A stretch of 64,000 nt of DNA from Shewanella algidipiscicola (GTDB lineage: Bacteria > Pseudomonadota > Gammaproteobacteria > Enterobacterales > Shewanellaceae): NCBI RefSeq assembly GCF_003605125.1, contig NZ_QPQT01000001.1, positions 248,001-312,000 on the forward strand, in the 5' to 3' direction. Below are positions 8,950 to 16,549 of this stretch, in pieces; position 1 is the first letter of the stretch, and every line of letters begins with the position of its first letter. The translations under genes were made by a program, and so were the position numbers. The notes beneath the pieces are model-generated. The model ran no database searches. It was not told the origin of the DNA and saw nothing but the letters and a program-made list of their open reading frames with translations.

Positions 8950-9931
8950 CAGCAAACTCCTTGGTCACCACCAGCACACTCATGCCCGGCACTAACTCAA
9001 TTTGGGCATTTTCTTTGGCGAAATCGATGCCGACCTTAAACCATTTGCTCTGCCCCCAAGCTGGTTGAGACATCGCTTGCTTACCAATAGAGGCGATAGT
9101 GCCATCGAAGGTCACTTCAACATGGGCATCGAGTTGCAGACTAACCGCTTGCTTAAGCCTTAGACGGTCAACATCCACCTCATTTACCCAAGCCACGACT
9201 TCGAGTTTATCTAGCGCTGGGATGGTCGCCACTTGTCGGCCTATCTGCACTGTGTCGCCCACACCATATTTGGTTTCTGTCCAGGGATGACGCTCATATA
9301 AGATAGGGCCGGCAAATTGCGCGGTTAATTCCAGTTGCTCTATGCCTTGCAGCGCCTGGCTTAACTCCAGCTGGGCTTTGCGTTTATCTATGGCTAACTG
9401 TTGGCGGCTGGCATCTTGCTTATCGAGCGCCTCGGTCAAGGCTTGCTGCGCCTTTTCAAGCTCGCTGCGTGCCTGCATCAAACTGAATTGGTTTTCGGCG
9501 TACTCTTTAGCCGCCAGATAGGCTAAGGGCACTTCGGCATCAAGCTGGGCTTTTTCCACCTCCAGTCGGCGCTGCTTAAGATCAAACTGCGCTTGCAATA
9601 CCGCCCCCGTTAACTCGATTGCCGTACTTTGCTCTTGCGCCGTGACCCGCAATAAACTGGCCTCTAGCTGCTCAATTTGATTGGTCAATTGGCTTTTATC
9701 AAAAATCACCACACTTTGCCCAGGCTGGGCTAAAGTGCCTTCGGGCAGCATCCACTGAATTTGATAGCGCCAAGCATCTCCGGCCTTAGGTACGGTAAAG
9801 GTTTGAGAATCAACCGAGCTGATTTTGCCCGTTAACAGTAATGAGGGGAGACTATCGTCGGCCCAGCTGCACAAGCTTATCATGCAAGCAGCCAATGTGG
9901 CGCAACCGCCAAAAAACACCTTATGCGGCAT
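8936..9931 (-). CDS. HlyD-like periplasmic adaptor (first adaptor)
   Basis: About 331 residues. A Sec signal peptide is seen (PHKVFFGG then a hydrophobic run ending SWADD) but no good lipobox, unlike the two adaptors downstream. A long Gln/Leu/Glu-rich helical region (about residues 65-185) forms a probable coiled coil, followed by a beta-rich C-terminus. An upstream in-frame start at 10015 would lie deep inside the ATPase gene; the ATG at 9931, preceded by GAGGTGAGC, gives a proper signal peptide and overlaps the ATPase stop by only 11 bases, so I prefer it. It is the most divergent of the three adaptors. Confidence 0.82.
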   Translation of the reverse strand: MPHKVFFGGCATLAACMISLCSWADDSLPSLLLTGKISSVDSQTFTVPKAGDAWRYQIQWMLPEGTLAQPGQSVVIFDKSQLTNQIEQLEASLLRVTAQEQSTAIELTGAVLQAQFDLKQRRLEVEKAQLDAEVPLAYLAAKEYAENQFSLMQARSELEKAQQALTEALDKQDASRQQLAIDKRKAQLELSQALQGIEQLELTAQFAGPILYERHPWTETKYGVGDTVQIGRQVATIPALDKLEVVAWVNEVDVDRLRLKQAVSLQLDAHVEVTFDGTIASIGKQAMSQPAWGQSKWFKVGIDFAKENAQIELVPGMSVLVVTKEFADAQG

Positions 9932-10607
9932 GCTCACCTCGCTGTTCAATGCTGACAATATCGCCATCGCGCATACGGATGATCCGCTGTGCATAAGCCG
10001 CGACTTCCTCCTCATGAGTCACTAAAATGATGGTTTGCCCCGCTTGGTGGAGCTCGGTAAACAGCGCCATTATCTCAACCGACGTTTTACTGTCTAAGGC
10101 ACCGGTCGGTTCATCGGCCAATAAAATGGTGGGGCGATTAACCAAGGCTCTGGCAATCGCAACTCGTTGACGCTGCCCACCTGATAATTGGTTGGGGCGA
10201 TGATCTTGACGCTCGCTTAAGCCCACTCGCGCCAATAATTGCTGGGCATAATCCGTGCTATCGTCGGCATGCTCACCAAAGCGCAGTGGTAATAATACGT
10301 TTTGTAATGCGCTGAGACGTGGTAATAAATGAAAGCTTTGAAACACAAAGCCTATCTCTTTGTTACGCACAGCAGATAAGGCGTCATCATCGAGTTGACT
10401 CACCTCTTGCCCATTTAAGCAGTAAGAGCCACTGGTGGGTTTATCGAGACAGCCAATAATATTCATTAAAGTCGATTTACCAGAACCAGAGGGCCCCATG
10501 ATGGCGACAAATTCATTGGCTTGAATGGAAAAATCGACTCCACGTAATGCCAATACCGGCAACTCTCCCATTTGGTAGGATTTAACTAATTGTTTCACAT
10601 TTATCAT
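9921..10607 (-). CDS. ABC transporter ATPase (MacB/LolD type)
   Basis: 228 residues. Walker [10 protein letters not shown] (about residues 39-47), Q-loop in FVFQSFHLL, signature [15 protein letters not shown] and Walker [13 protein letters not shown] are all intact, so it should hydrolyse ATP. The SFHLL and EPTGALD variants are typical of the MacB/LolD/FtsE subgroup that works with FtsX-like permeases. First gene of the minus-strand unit 10607 to 5259, with every following gene overlapping its neighbour, which argues for one transcript and one complex. Confidence 0.93.
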   Translation of the reverse strand: MINVKQLVKSYQMGELPVLALRGVDFSIQANEFVAIMGPSGSGKSTLMNIIGCLDKPTSGSYCLNGQEVSQLDDDALSAVRNKEIGFVFQSFHLLPRLSALQNVLLPLRFGEHADDSTDYAQQLLARVGLSERQDHRPNQLSGGQRQRVAIARALVNRPTILLADEPTGALDSKTSVEIMALFTELHQAGQTIILVTHEEEVAAYAQRIIRMRDGDIVSIEQRGEHAA

Positions 10608-10806
10608 TTAGTGAGTCTCACACTCTTAAGGCTTACAGCGCAGCAGCCGTTCCGTCGACTAAATTGCTAATAGTTCACTGTGCCTTAATAGCGCAGCACT
10701 ATGCAATTGAATTTAGATAATATTACACTCAATTACACTTAGACACATTTGTGCAGAGACTCTGACGTTATTCAGCTCAATAGCAGCCACCTTTTGCGGT
10801 TAGCGC

Positions 10807-11196
10807 TTACCCAGTAAACACACCTAGCAGGGTAAATACACTAATGATAATAAAAAATACCCAGTGAAACTGAACGCGGCGTACACTCTTAGCTTCGGCA
10901 AAATATCCAATGTAAATTTGCCAAATGGCAAACAACATAAAGTTAAGGCTGATAAACAACGCTAAGGCATAGGTTTGCATCCTTGGCACCCATTGCAAAC
11001 CACAGGCAAATAACACCAGTGTCGATAGCACCAAAAATATCGACACATAGTGAAATACGCAGTGCATCAGGGTTATCGTCGTGGGATCAAAATCGGCTTG
11101 CAGCTTAGAACATAACAATTGCGGCTTGGCTATCACAAAATGGCCAACACAGGTAATTGAGGCCAATACTGCTGCAACCAAAAGGTAGATATTCAT
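10807..11196 (-). CDS. Small four-helix membrane protein
   Basis: Not assigned to a named function. The 129-residue product starting MNIYLLVAAV has four hydrophobic segments (about residues 3-20, 43-63, 70-92 and 105-126) and short loops, so it is an inner-membrane protein. The ATG at 11196 has GGAG five bases upstream; a longer start at 11235 lacks this. Stands alone on the minus strand between the ABC operon and a small periplasmic-protein gene; the upstream hairpin at 11311-11334 separates it from that gene. Confidence 0.7.
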   Translation of the reverse strand: MNIYLLVAAVLASITCVGHFVIAKPQLLCSKLQADFDPTTITLMHCVFHYVSIFLVLSTLVLFACGLQWVPRMQTYALALFISLNFMLFAIWQIYIGYFAEAKSVRRVQFHWVFFIIISVFTLLGVFTG

Positions 11197-11310
11197 AGCT
11201 TCTCCGACAACACTGTTGGCCGCATTCGCGAGCAACCCACAGGATCTATTCTAAATAGACGATAGCTAACTAGACCGTATCAGTACGAATGAAGTTTCAA
11301 CACCAAACAA

Positions 11311-11334
11311 AAAAGAGTGCTATTGCACTCTTTT
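11311..11334 (-). terminator. Rho-independent terminator
   Basis: Perfect 10-bp inverted repeat (AAAAGAGTGC / GCACTCTTTT) with a TATT loop. On the minus strand it is followed by a T-rich tract, and it sits about 90 bases after the stop of the gene at 11426, so it most likely ends that transcript. The A-rich flank could let it work in both directions. Confidence 0.8.
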
Positions 11335-11425
11335 GGTTTACTTTTTATCCTAATTACACCTATAGAAGCTGATAGGTGCTGGCTCAAAATTCACAAATTA
11401 AAGCCATAGCTCATAGCAATAGTGA

Positions 11426-11839
11426 TCACATGGTGGCCATTATCCAATAATCGAGGCGCTGCTGCGGATTAGCCAGCAGGTTTTGACAAGGGGTCTTATA
11501 ACGGCCCATCAGGCCACCTAAACTTTTATTGTTGGGCAGACTCGCCTGCTGCTTGGCAATGGCTTGTTGCAATAATTGCTCGACCTGCGCTTCACTTTGA
11601 TACTGTTTTGCCAGTGTCAACGCCGCCTCCCCCGACTGTTTAAGCCGCTCGCCCACTGGCTTCATTTGTGGGGCATCCATATTGCTGATGGCATCGGATG
11701 CAATATGATAATAAGCAGCGCATTGCAGCACCTCTTGATTAAACGCGATTTCGGCTTCAGAGGCCGGAGCTTGGGTTGCCGAGGCCGACAAACTAAAAAC
11801 AGTAAGCAGCGCGGCAGAAAGTGGAGTGTAAAAGCGCAT
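11426..11839 (-). CDS. Small secreted protein of unknown function
   Basis: Not recognised. 137 residues with a clear Sec signal peptide (MRFYTPLSAALL and on, likely cleavage after SASA). The mature part is helical, rich in Ala and Gln, and has two cysteines (one in LQCAAYY, one in TPCQNLL) that could form a disulfide in the periplasm. I place the start at the ATG at 11839, which has AAGGA eight bases upstream, rather than at 11896 or 11857. Followed by a strong terminator; probably a single-gene transcript. Confidence 0.72.
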   Translation of the reverse strand: MRFYTPLSAALLTVFSLSASATQAPASEAEIAFNQEVLQCAAYYHIASDAISNMDAPQMKPVGERLKQSGEAALTLAKQYQSEAQVEQLLQQAIAKQQASLPNNKSLGGLMGRYKTPCQNLLANPQQRLDYWIMATM

Positions 11840-11974
11840 ATGGGGATTCCTTTGCATTAAGCTTATATATTGCGTCATTTCTACTTTAGATATCACTCAA
11901 TATCAAGACTATAACTTAAAAAATCTTGTTCTGGTACAAACCCAAGTGACCCATCCTAGGCTTGTGCTTGATGA

Positions 11975-12571
11975 TTATGAGGCTTGAGCCATGCGTTGGC
12001 GTAACTGCCGCTGCACCCCTGGCCACTCACTGTCAATAATCGAATAGACCACGGTGTCTCTGACCGTACCATCTTTAAGCAGGCGATGGTTACGTAACAC
12101 CCCATCTTGCTTAGCGCCTAGGCGCGCTATCGCCTCGCGTGAGGCTTGATTATGCCAGTGGGTGCGAAACTCCACCGCCATAACAGCTAAGGTTTCAAAG
12201 GCATATTTAAGCAACAAGTATTTAGCTTCGGTGTTGATACCACTGCGCTGTGCACTTTTGCTATACCAAGTATGACCTATCTCTAGCCGGCGATGGGCTT
12301 GCTCCCAGTTCATGATGCGAGTTGCACCAACGATGTGACCCGACAGGGTATCACGCACCGCAAAGGCTAACGCTTCGCCGCGTTGCTCGTCTGCCATCGC
12401 CTGTGTTACATAGGCGTTCATCTCATCGGGATGCGGTACATTGGCATACCATAATGTCCATAATTCCCCATCGCTTACAGCAAGTGATAACGCTGCAACA
12501 TGCGCCTGCGTCATGGGTTCTAATACTACCCGCTCACCTTGTAACCAGCCTACACGCACACCTTGCTTCAT
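11975..12571 (-). CDS. GNAT-family N-acetyltransferase (RimJ/RimL-like)
   Basis: 198 residues. The sequence follows the RimJ/RimL-type acetyltransferase layout: an N-terminal V.LEPMTQAH segment, the GATRIMNW strand, the RLEIGHTWYSKSAQRSGINTEAK region that forms the acetyl-CoA pyrophosphate site, and the NQASREAIARLGAKQDGVLRNH stretch split here across the conserved C-terminal motif. It probably moves an acetyl group from acetyl-CoA to a small molecule or a protein N-terminus; the acceptor cannot be told. Cytoplasmic, single gene. Confidence 0.85.
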   Translation of the reverse strand: MKQGVRVGWLQGERVVLEPMTQAHVAALSLAVSDGELWTLWYANVPHPDEMNAYVTQAMADEQRGEALAFAVRDTLSGHIVGATRIMNWEQAHRRLEIGHTWYSKSAQRSGINTEAKYLLLKYAFETLAVMAVEFRTHWHNQASREAIARLGAKQDGVLRNHRLLKDGTVRDTVVYSIIDSEWPGVQRQLRQRMAQAS

Positions 12572-13059
12572 AATAGCTCCAGCATAATATCCATTTAATA
12601 TGATCTATTAATGACCCGCTCTCTTACTGCACCAACGTATCAGCTTTAACATAAACTGCCTGCGCTTTCATAATATAAGCAGTTAAGTTAACAACAATCG
12701 CCTTGTTTGAACAAGCATCAATATATGGACTAAGCCAATGAGGGCGATTAAGCAGCGAAGTTCATTACTGGATATCCGAGGGTCGATAGCACTTTATCTG
12801 CCGCGACTGAGCCTCACCATTTAGAAGATGATTAACGTAAAGTGGCAACGTACAACCTCAGTGAGCCATGCTTACGCTGCACAACCCAGTATCGAACAAA
12901 AAAAATGCCCGCTATCATTTAGCGGGCAATACAATCACAAATATAATCACTTAGGGTGAAAACCTGTACATGGGTATGAGGCAGGCATCCCCCACTGTGC
13001 CAGTTTCATCTTGGGTGTAAACCCGACCAAAGTCGAACAACAGCATAAGTAACTGGCAG
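12572..13059. other. Intergenic stretch with one terminator
   Basis: 488 bases between a nitroreductase gene and the acetyltransferase gene, both on the minus strand. It holds the terminator hairpin at 12906-12928 and presumably the acetyltransferase promoter near the left end. I see no coding region, tRNA or known RNA motif in the rest. Confidence 0.5.
12906..12928 (-). terminator. Rho-independent terminator
   Basis: Eight-bp GC-rich stem TGCCCGCT / AGCGGGCA with a 7-base loop. On the minus strand the stem is followed by a run of about ten T. It lies 130 bases after the stop of the nitroreductase gene at 13060, the only gene it can serve. Confidence 0.8.
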
Positions 13060-13608
13060 CTACAAGTAGCGCACAAAATCTTGCGCCGATTTAGCCGGTT
13101 TTATTGGGGCCTTTACCGCTGGGGTGCCCAGGTACAAGAAACCGATAATTTGTGCCTCATCATCCAGTGCTAACGCTTGATGTAAATGACGATTAAATGC
13201 CAATCCACCAGTACGCCAAATACCGCCTAAGCCTAAGGCAAATGCCGCTTGCTGCATCGCCATACAGGCGCAGCCCACCGCAAGGTGCTGCTCTAAAGCG
13301 GGCACTTTGGCATGCTCGACCACTTTAGCGACCACAGTTATCACCATTGGCGCACGTTGTGGCATATTGCGCACTTTATCCATTGTGGTTGCATCGCCGC
13401 CATCGGCTTCGGTTGCATCAACAAACAGCGCACCTAACCGATCGAGCCCCTCACCACTGGCAATGATGAACTCCCAAGGATTTAATCCCGCATGATCTGG
13501 GGCGCGCACTGCGGCACTTAAAATGGTGTTTAGTTGAGATTCGTCAGGAGCCGGAGCCACTAACCGAGGTGAAGATTGACGTGTTAATAACAGTTCGAGA
13601 GCGTCCAC
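13060..13608 (-). CDS. ydjA: YdjA-like NAD(P)H nitroreductase
   Basis: 182 residues, the compact length of the E. coli YdjA type. It starts MDALELLLTRQS and keeps the family's APDHAGLNPWEF segment and the C-terminal GFLYLGTP motif, which contribute to the FMN site. Such proteins bind FMN as dimers and reduce nitro compounds with NAD(P)H; the natural substrate is unknown. Cytoplasmic. It lies 100 bases after a DoxX-type gene on the same strand and may share its transcript. Confidence 0.88.
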   Translation of the reverse strand: MDALELLLTRQSSPRLVAPAPDESQLNTILSAAVRAPDHAGLNPWEFIIASGEGLDRLGALFVDATEADGGDATTMDKVRNMPQRAPMVITVVAKVVEHAKVPALEQHLAVGCACMAMQQAAFALGLGGIWRTGGLAFNRHLHQALALDDEAQIIGFLYLGTPAVKAPIKPAKSAQDFVRYL

Positions 13609-13708
13609 AAAATAATCCTGTAATAGAGCAAATCAACGAGCAGAGGGTAGCAAATTTGCACTAAAAATCCTACCAAAACAGTAGGACTTATCTCTTGCCC
13701 TGCGACAA

Positions 13709-14302
13709 TTAAATTCGTTGGTAGCGTTTGGCTATCAGGTGGTCGAGACTCGTATAACGTCCGCCCCCTATCACCATTAACGCCAACAACATTAATAAAT
13801 AGGTGATGGCAAATTCAATTCCATTATTGAGCACCACCAATTTACCTGATGATATTAACCATTCATAATGACCATATTGTTGCAGTAACGCTTGAGCCGC
13901 TTGTAACTTCTCGCCAGAGGCGATCACCTGCTCATTGGCTAACCAAGAGTTGGGATCGGCTATCGCCAACCAACCGTTTTGCCAATGCACACTCAATGCA
14001 GCCACTAGCATGGTAATACTCAGTGGAATGGTCACCAGACGGGTAGCCAATCCAAAGAGTAACAAGATGGCGCCAAAAAACTCGGTTCCCGCCGCAAGCG
14101 CCACCATCAGCTCGGGCATAGGCAAGCCTAAGCCCCAGTTAGGGTCGCCAAACCAAGCCGCGGTATCGCTAAAGTGAGTTAACTTATTGTACCCAGCCTG
14201 CATCAATACGGGGGTCAAATAGAGACGAAGCCCTAACGCTACTAATCCATCGAGCTGCTGTATGCCTTTGAGCCCTTGTTGGTATAATCGAATAACCTGC
14301 AT
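13709..14302 (-). CDS. DoxX-family membrane protein
   Basis: 197 residues with four hydrophobic segments typical of DoxX proteins: LGLRLYLTPVLMQAGYNKL near the N-terminus, ELMVALAAGTEFFGAILLLF, a third in ITMLVAALSVH and a fourth near AITYLLMLLALMVIGGGR. DoxX proteins are inner-membrane proteins linked to redox or sulfur metabolism, but the role of this subgroup is not settled. The ATG at 14302 is preceded by TT and then 12 consecutive G on the coding strand; the G run takes the place of the Shine-Dalgarno sequence. A change in run length would alter initiation but not the reading frame. Confidence 0.85.
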   Translation of the reverse strand: MQVIRLYQQGLKGIQQLDGLVALGLRLYLTPVLMQAGYNKLTHFSDTAAWFGDPNWGLGLPMPELMVALAAGTEFFGAILLLFGLATRLVTIPLSITMLVAALSVHWQNGWLAIADPNSWLANEQVIASGEKLQAAQALLQQYGHYEWLISSGKLVVLNNGIEFAITYLLMLLALMVIGGGRYTSLDHLIAKRYQRI

Positions 14303-14304
14303 AA

Positions 14305-14316
14305 CCCCCCCCCCCC
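14305..14316 (-). repeat. G12 homopolymer at the DoxX ribosome binding site
   Basis: Twelve C on the plus strand, read as twelve G two bases before the ATG of the DoxX gene. Homopolymers this long are rare in a genome of mixed base composition. Such tracts slip during replication; here slippage would shift the spacing of the ribosome binding site. Confidence 0.85.
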
Positions 14317-14419
14317 TTTATCATCATTGATAAAAGAGACCCTTAGCCAGCTGATTATCTTTCGCCGTCCGATAAAATAGAGCCAACCGTCTGCAGCTGA
14401 TTAAAACTGAGCACCCACC

Positions 14420-15454
14420 CTAACAGCCTTTAGCCGCGATGCACTGCAGGAATTGGTCAAAATATTCAAGGTAGTCGGCGGTTAGGTTAGGCACCTTAAC
14501 ATCTGCAGTGAAAGCGACTTTCACCTCATTCACTAGGCTCTCACCCTGCATTAATAGCGCCCAACAGAGCGCAAAATACCAGTAGAGCTCAATCGCAGCA
14601 GGCACAGCATTAAACGCTGCGCCATTGAGTTTGCTATGGTCTTGCAAATAATGAGCTATTAACCATTGACGCTGCCAGCCGGACAACTTATGGGTCGCCA
14701 ATACGCTAGCCAAATCAACCAAGGGGTGTGAGCTGCAGGCATATTCATAATCAATACACCAAAGTCTGTCGCCGCTAAGCAGCAAATTATATGGATTGAG
14801 ATCACGATGACTAAATTGCGGCGCTACCATGCAACCTGCCAGGATATCGAGTAACTGCTGCACTCGTGGCTCATGACGCTTTAGCAGCTCAAAGCGAGTC
14901 AGCCAAGCTGGACGCTGGCCAAGTGAGCCCTCGATCTGCCCACTGAGCAAGCTTAGCTTGTCGAAATACTCATGCCATTGCTGGGCGACCGAGATAGCAT
15001 TATCGGGCACGGGCAATGCCTTTAACCCCTGCAGTAAGGACAATAAGCTTTGATGGGCCGTCTGACACACTGGGTTAACAGGCTGTGGCTCGCAATGATT
15101 GATGCTCATTAACTGGCCCCAATCTACAGTGTTTAAAATAAATTCACTGAGATAATATCGATAATCATCAGAGACATAATATAATTGTGGTGCAATCGAT
15201 GCTTGGGCTGCGCTGCGCCAAAGTTGCACTTCACTGTGACGGCTGCAAAGTGTATTACTGGCATCGCTATTGATGCGCAGTGCAAATTCACGCTCTCTTG
15301 TGGCAATACGGTAATTTTGATTGCTTAGTCCGTGAGACAAGCGCTCAATATGCACAGCCTGAGCAAGGTTACAGCCTTTGGCGACCAGTGCAGCATGGAG
15401 CTCAGCAGGCAATTGTTGCAACAAAGGATGCACTAAGCGCGATGCCATGGTCAC
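14420..15454 (-). CDS. Thiamine/choline kinase-like phosphotransferase
   Basis: 344 residues of the APH/choline-kinase fold. Catalytic motif SHRDLNPYNLLL (Brenner HxDxxxxN) and the metal-binding IDYEYA motif are intact. It is the last gene of a TPP-riboswitch operon, directly after the PnuT-type transporter (gap of three bases), so phosphorylation of imported thiamine is the likely role; this is inferred from context. The frame allows a GTG at 15454 or an ATG at 15448; neither has a strong ribosome binding site, and the ATG is equally possible. Cytoplasmic. Confidence 0.85.
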   Translation of the reverse strand: MTMASRLVHPLLQQLPAELHAALVAKGCNLAQAVHIERLSHGLSNQNYRIATREREFALRINSDASNTLCSRHSEVQLWRSAAQASIAPQLYYVSDDYRYYLSEFILNTVDWGQLMSINHCEPQPVNPVCQTAHQSLLSLLQGLKALPVPDNAISVAQQWHEYFDKLSLLSGQIEGSLGQRPAWLTRFELLKRHEPRVQQLLDILAGCMVAPQFSHRDLNPYNLLLSGDRLWCIDYEYACSSHPLVDLASVLATHKLSGWQRQWLIAHYLQDHSKLNGAAFNAVPAAIELYWYFALCWALLMQGESLVNEVKVAFTADVKVPNLTADYLEYFDQFLQCIAAKGC

Positions 15455-15457
15455 AAG

Positions 15458-16117
15458 TTAAGACTCATACGCATAATGGTTTGCCTGATCTTCCGATTGC
15501 TCGCGCATGCTAGCTCGCCAAATAAAATAACCGCCGATCGCCATGCCAACATACAAGATAAATAAGATGCTGGTCAGTAGCAGTCCCTTGTTGAGGTATA
15601 GATAAATGGATACCAGATCAATAACCACCCAGTAGAGCCAATTTTCCAGCACTTTTTTAGCCACTAAATAGGTGGTCATCACAGCAAAACAGGTGGTCGC
15701 GGCATCAAGATAAGGATAAGACGCCTGAGTCTGTGTCGCCATAAAGTGGCCTACCAGTAAGGAAGTGGTACCGGTTAGGCCAATCAAGAGTAAATGACGA
15801 GACACGGACCAACTGACAATATCGACCCCTTTATCGCCACCGCGTCCCCTTGTCCACAACCAATAGCCATAACCCGCCATCGCCATATAGTAGATATTGA
15901 GCAGTGACTCCATCAGCAAAGAGACTTCCCAAAACAGTACAGTATAAATAGCGGTACTGACAAAGGCCGCCGCCCAGCACCAAATATTGCCACGCATCGC
16001 CAGCATCAAATACGCCATGGCTAGCACGACAGCAACGCCCTCCCACCCTGTCAGTTGATGGGCTTGCGCCAGTGCGTCAGTAACGGTCGACAGCAAGTCG
16101 TTCCAAAGGTCAATCAT
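15458..16117 (-). CDS. pnuT: PnuC-family transporter, probably thiamine-specific (PnuT)
   Basis: 219 residues with about seven membrane segments and the PnuC-type signature NIYYMAMAGYGYWLW; PnuC relatives take up nicotinamide riboside, riboflavin or thiamine by facilitated diffusion followed by phosphorylation trapping. Its place in a TPP-riboswitch operon next to a kinase points to thiamine (PnuT). Also seen is the late WVVIDLVSIYLYLNKG motif of the family. Inner membrane. Confidence 0.9.
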   Translation of the reverse strand: MIDLWNDLLSTVTDALAQAHQLTGWEGVAVVLAMAYLMLAMRGNIWCWAAAFVSTAIYTVLFWEVSLLMESLLNIYYMAMAGYGYWLWTRGRGGDKGVDIVSWSVSRHLLLIGLTGTTSLLVGHFMATQTQASYPYLDAATTCFAVMTTYLVAKKVLENWLYWVVIDLVSIYLYLNKGLLLTSILFILYVGMAIGGYFIWRASMREQSEDQANHYAYES

Positions 16118-16165
16118 TGTAATATCATACTCTTATCGTGAACTGATACAGATCCTTAAGCAAGA

Positions 16166-16441
16166 TCATTGGGTGTGAGACAAGTCCAGTTCACCACCAA
16201 TAAATTTCACCACAAAAACCGCCTTGCCCCATTTTTCATGGGCCGCTTGCATCTCAATCGCCAACATATTCATCACTACGGCATAATCGCCACAAATTTG
16301 CGTTGCCATGGCATTGGTCTTACGCTCAATATGCTCATAGCTGTCGAGACGATCGATAAACCACTGTATAGGTTCGATATAATTTTCTTTGAACGGATAC
16401 ATGCTGATTTCAGCGGTTAATTTCATCGTGGTTGATTGCAT
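16166..16441 (-). CDS. YkoF-like thiamine/HMP-binding protein
   Basis: 91 residues, one YkoF/YkoF-related domain: MKLTAEISMYPF, then LDSYEHIERKTNAMATQICGD split around the conserved T...T.I.GD pattern, ending in a VVKFIGGELDL strand. YkoF-type domains bind thiamine or its pyrimidine part. No signal peptide, so probably cytoplasmic. It sits between the TonB receptor and PnuT genes of the riboswitch operon, which supports a thiamine role. GAGG lies upstream of the ATG at 16441. Confidence 0.78.
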   Translation of the reverse strand: MQSTTMKLTAEISMYPFKENYIEPIQWFIDRLDSYEHIERKTNAMATQICGDYAVVMNMLAIEMQAAHEKWGKAVFVVKFIGGELDLSHTQ

Positions 16442-16549
16442 TTTACTTCATCCTCATTGAGCAGGCTTAGTTAAAAACTGTAGCCTATTGATAAATTTGA
16501 GTTTGAGGCCACCGAATCGCCAGCAGCCTCCCCCTTGATGCGATGGGCA

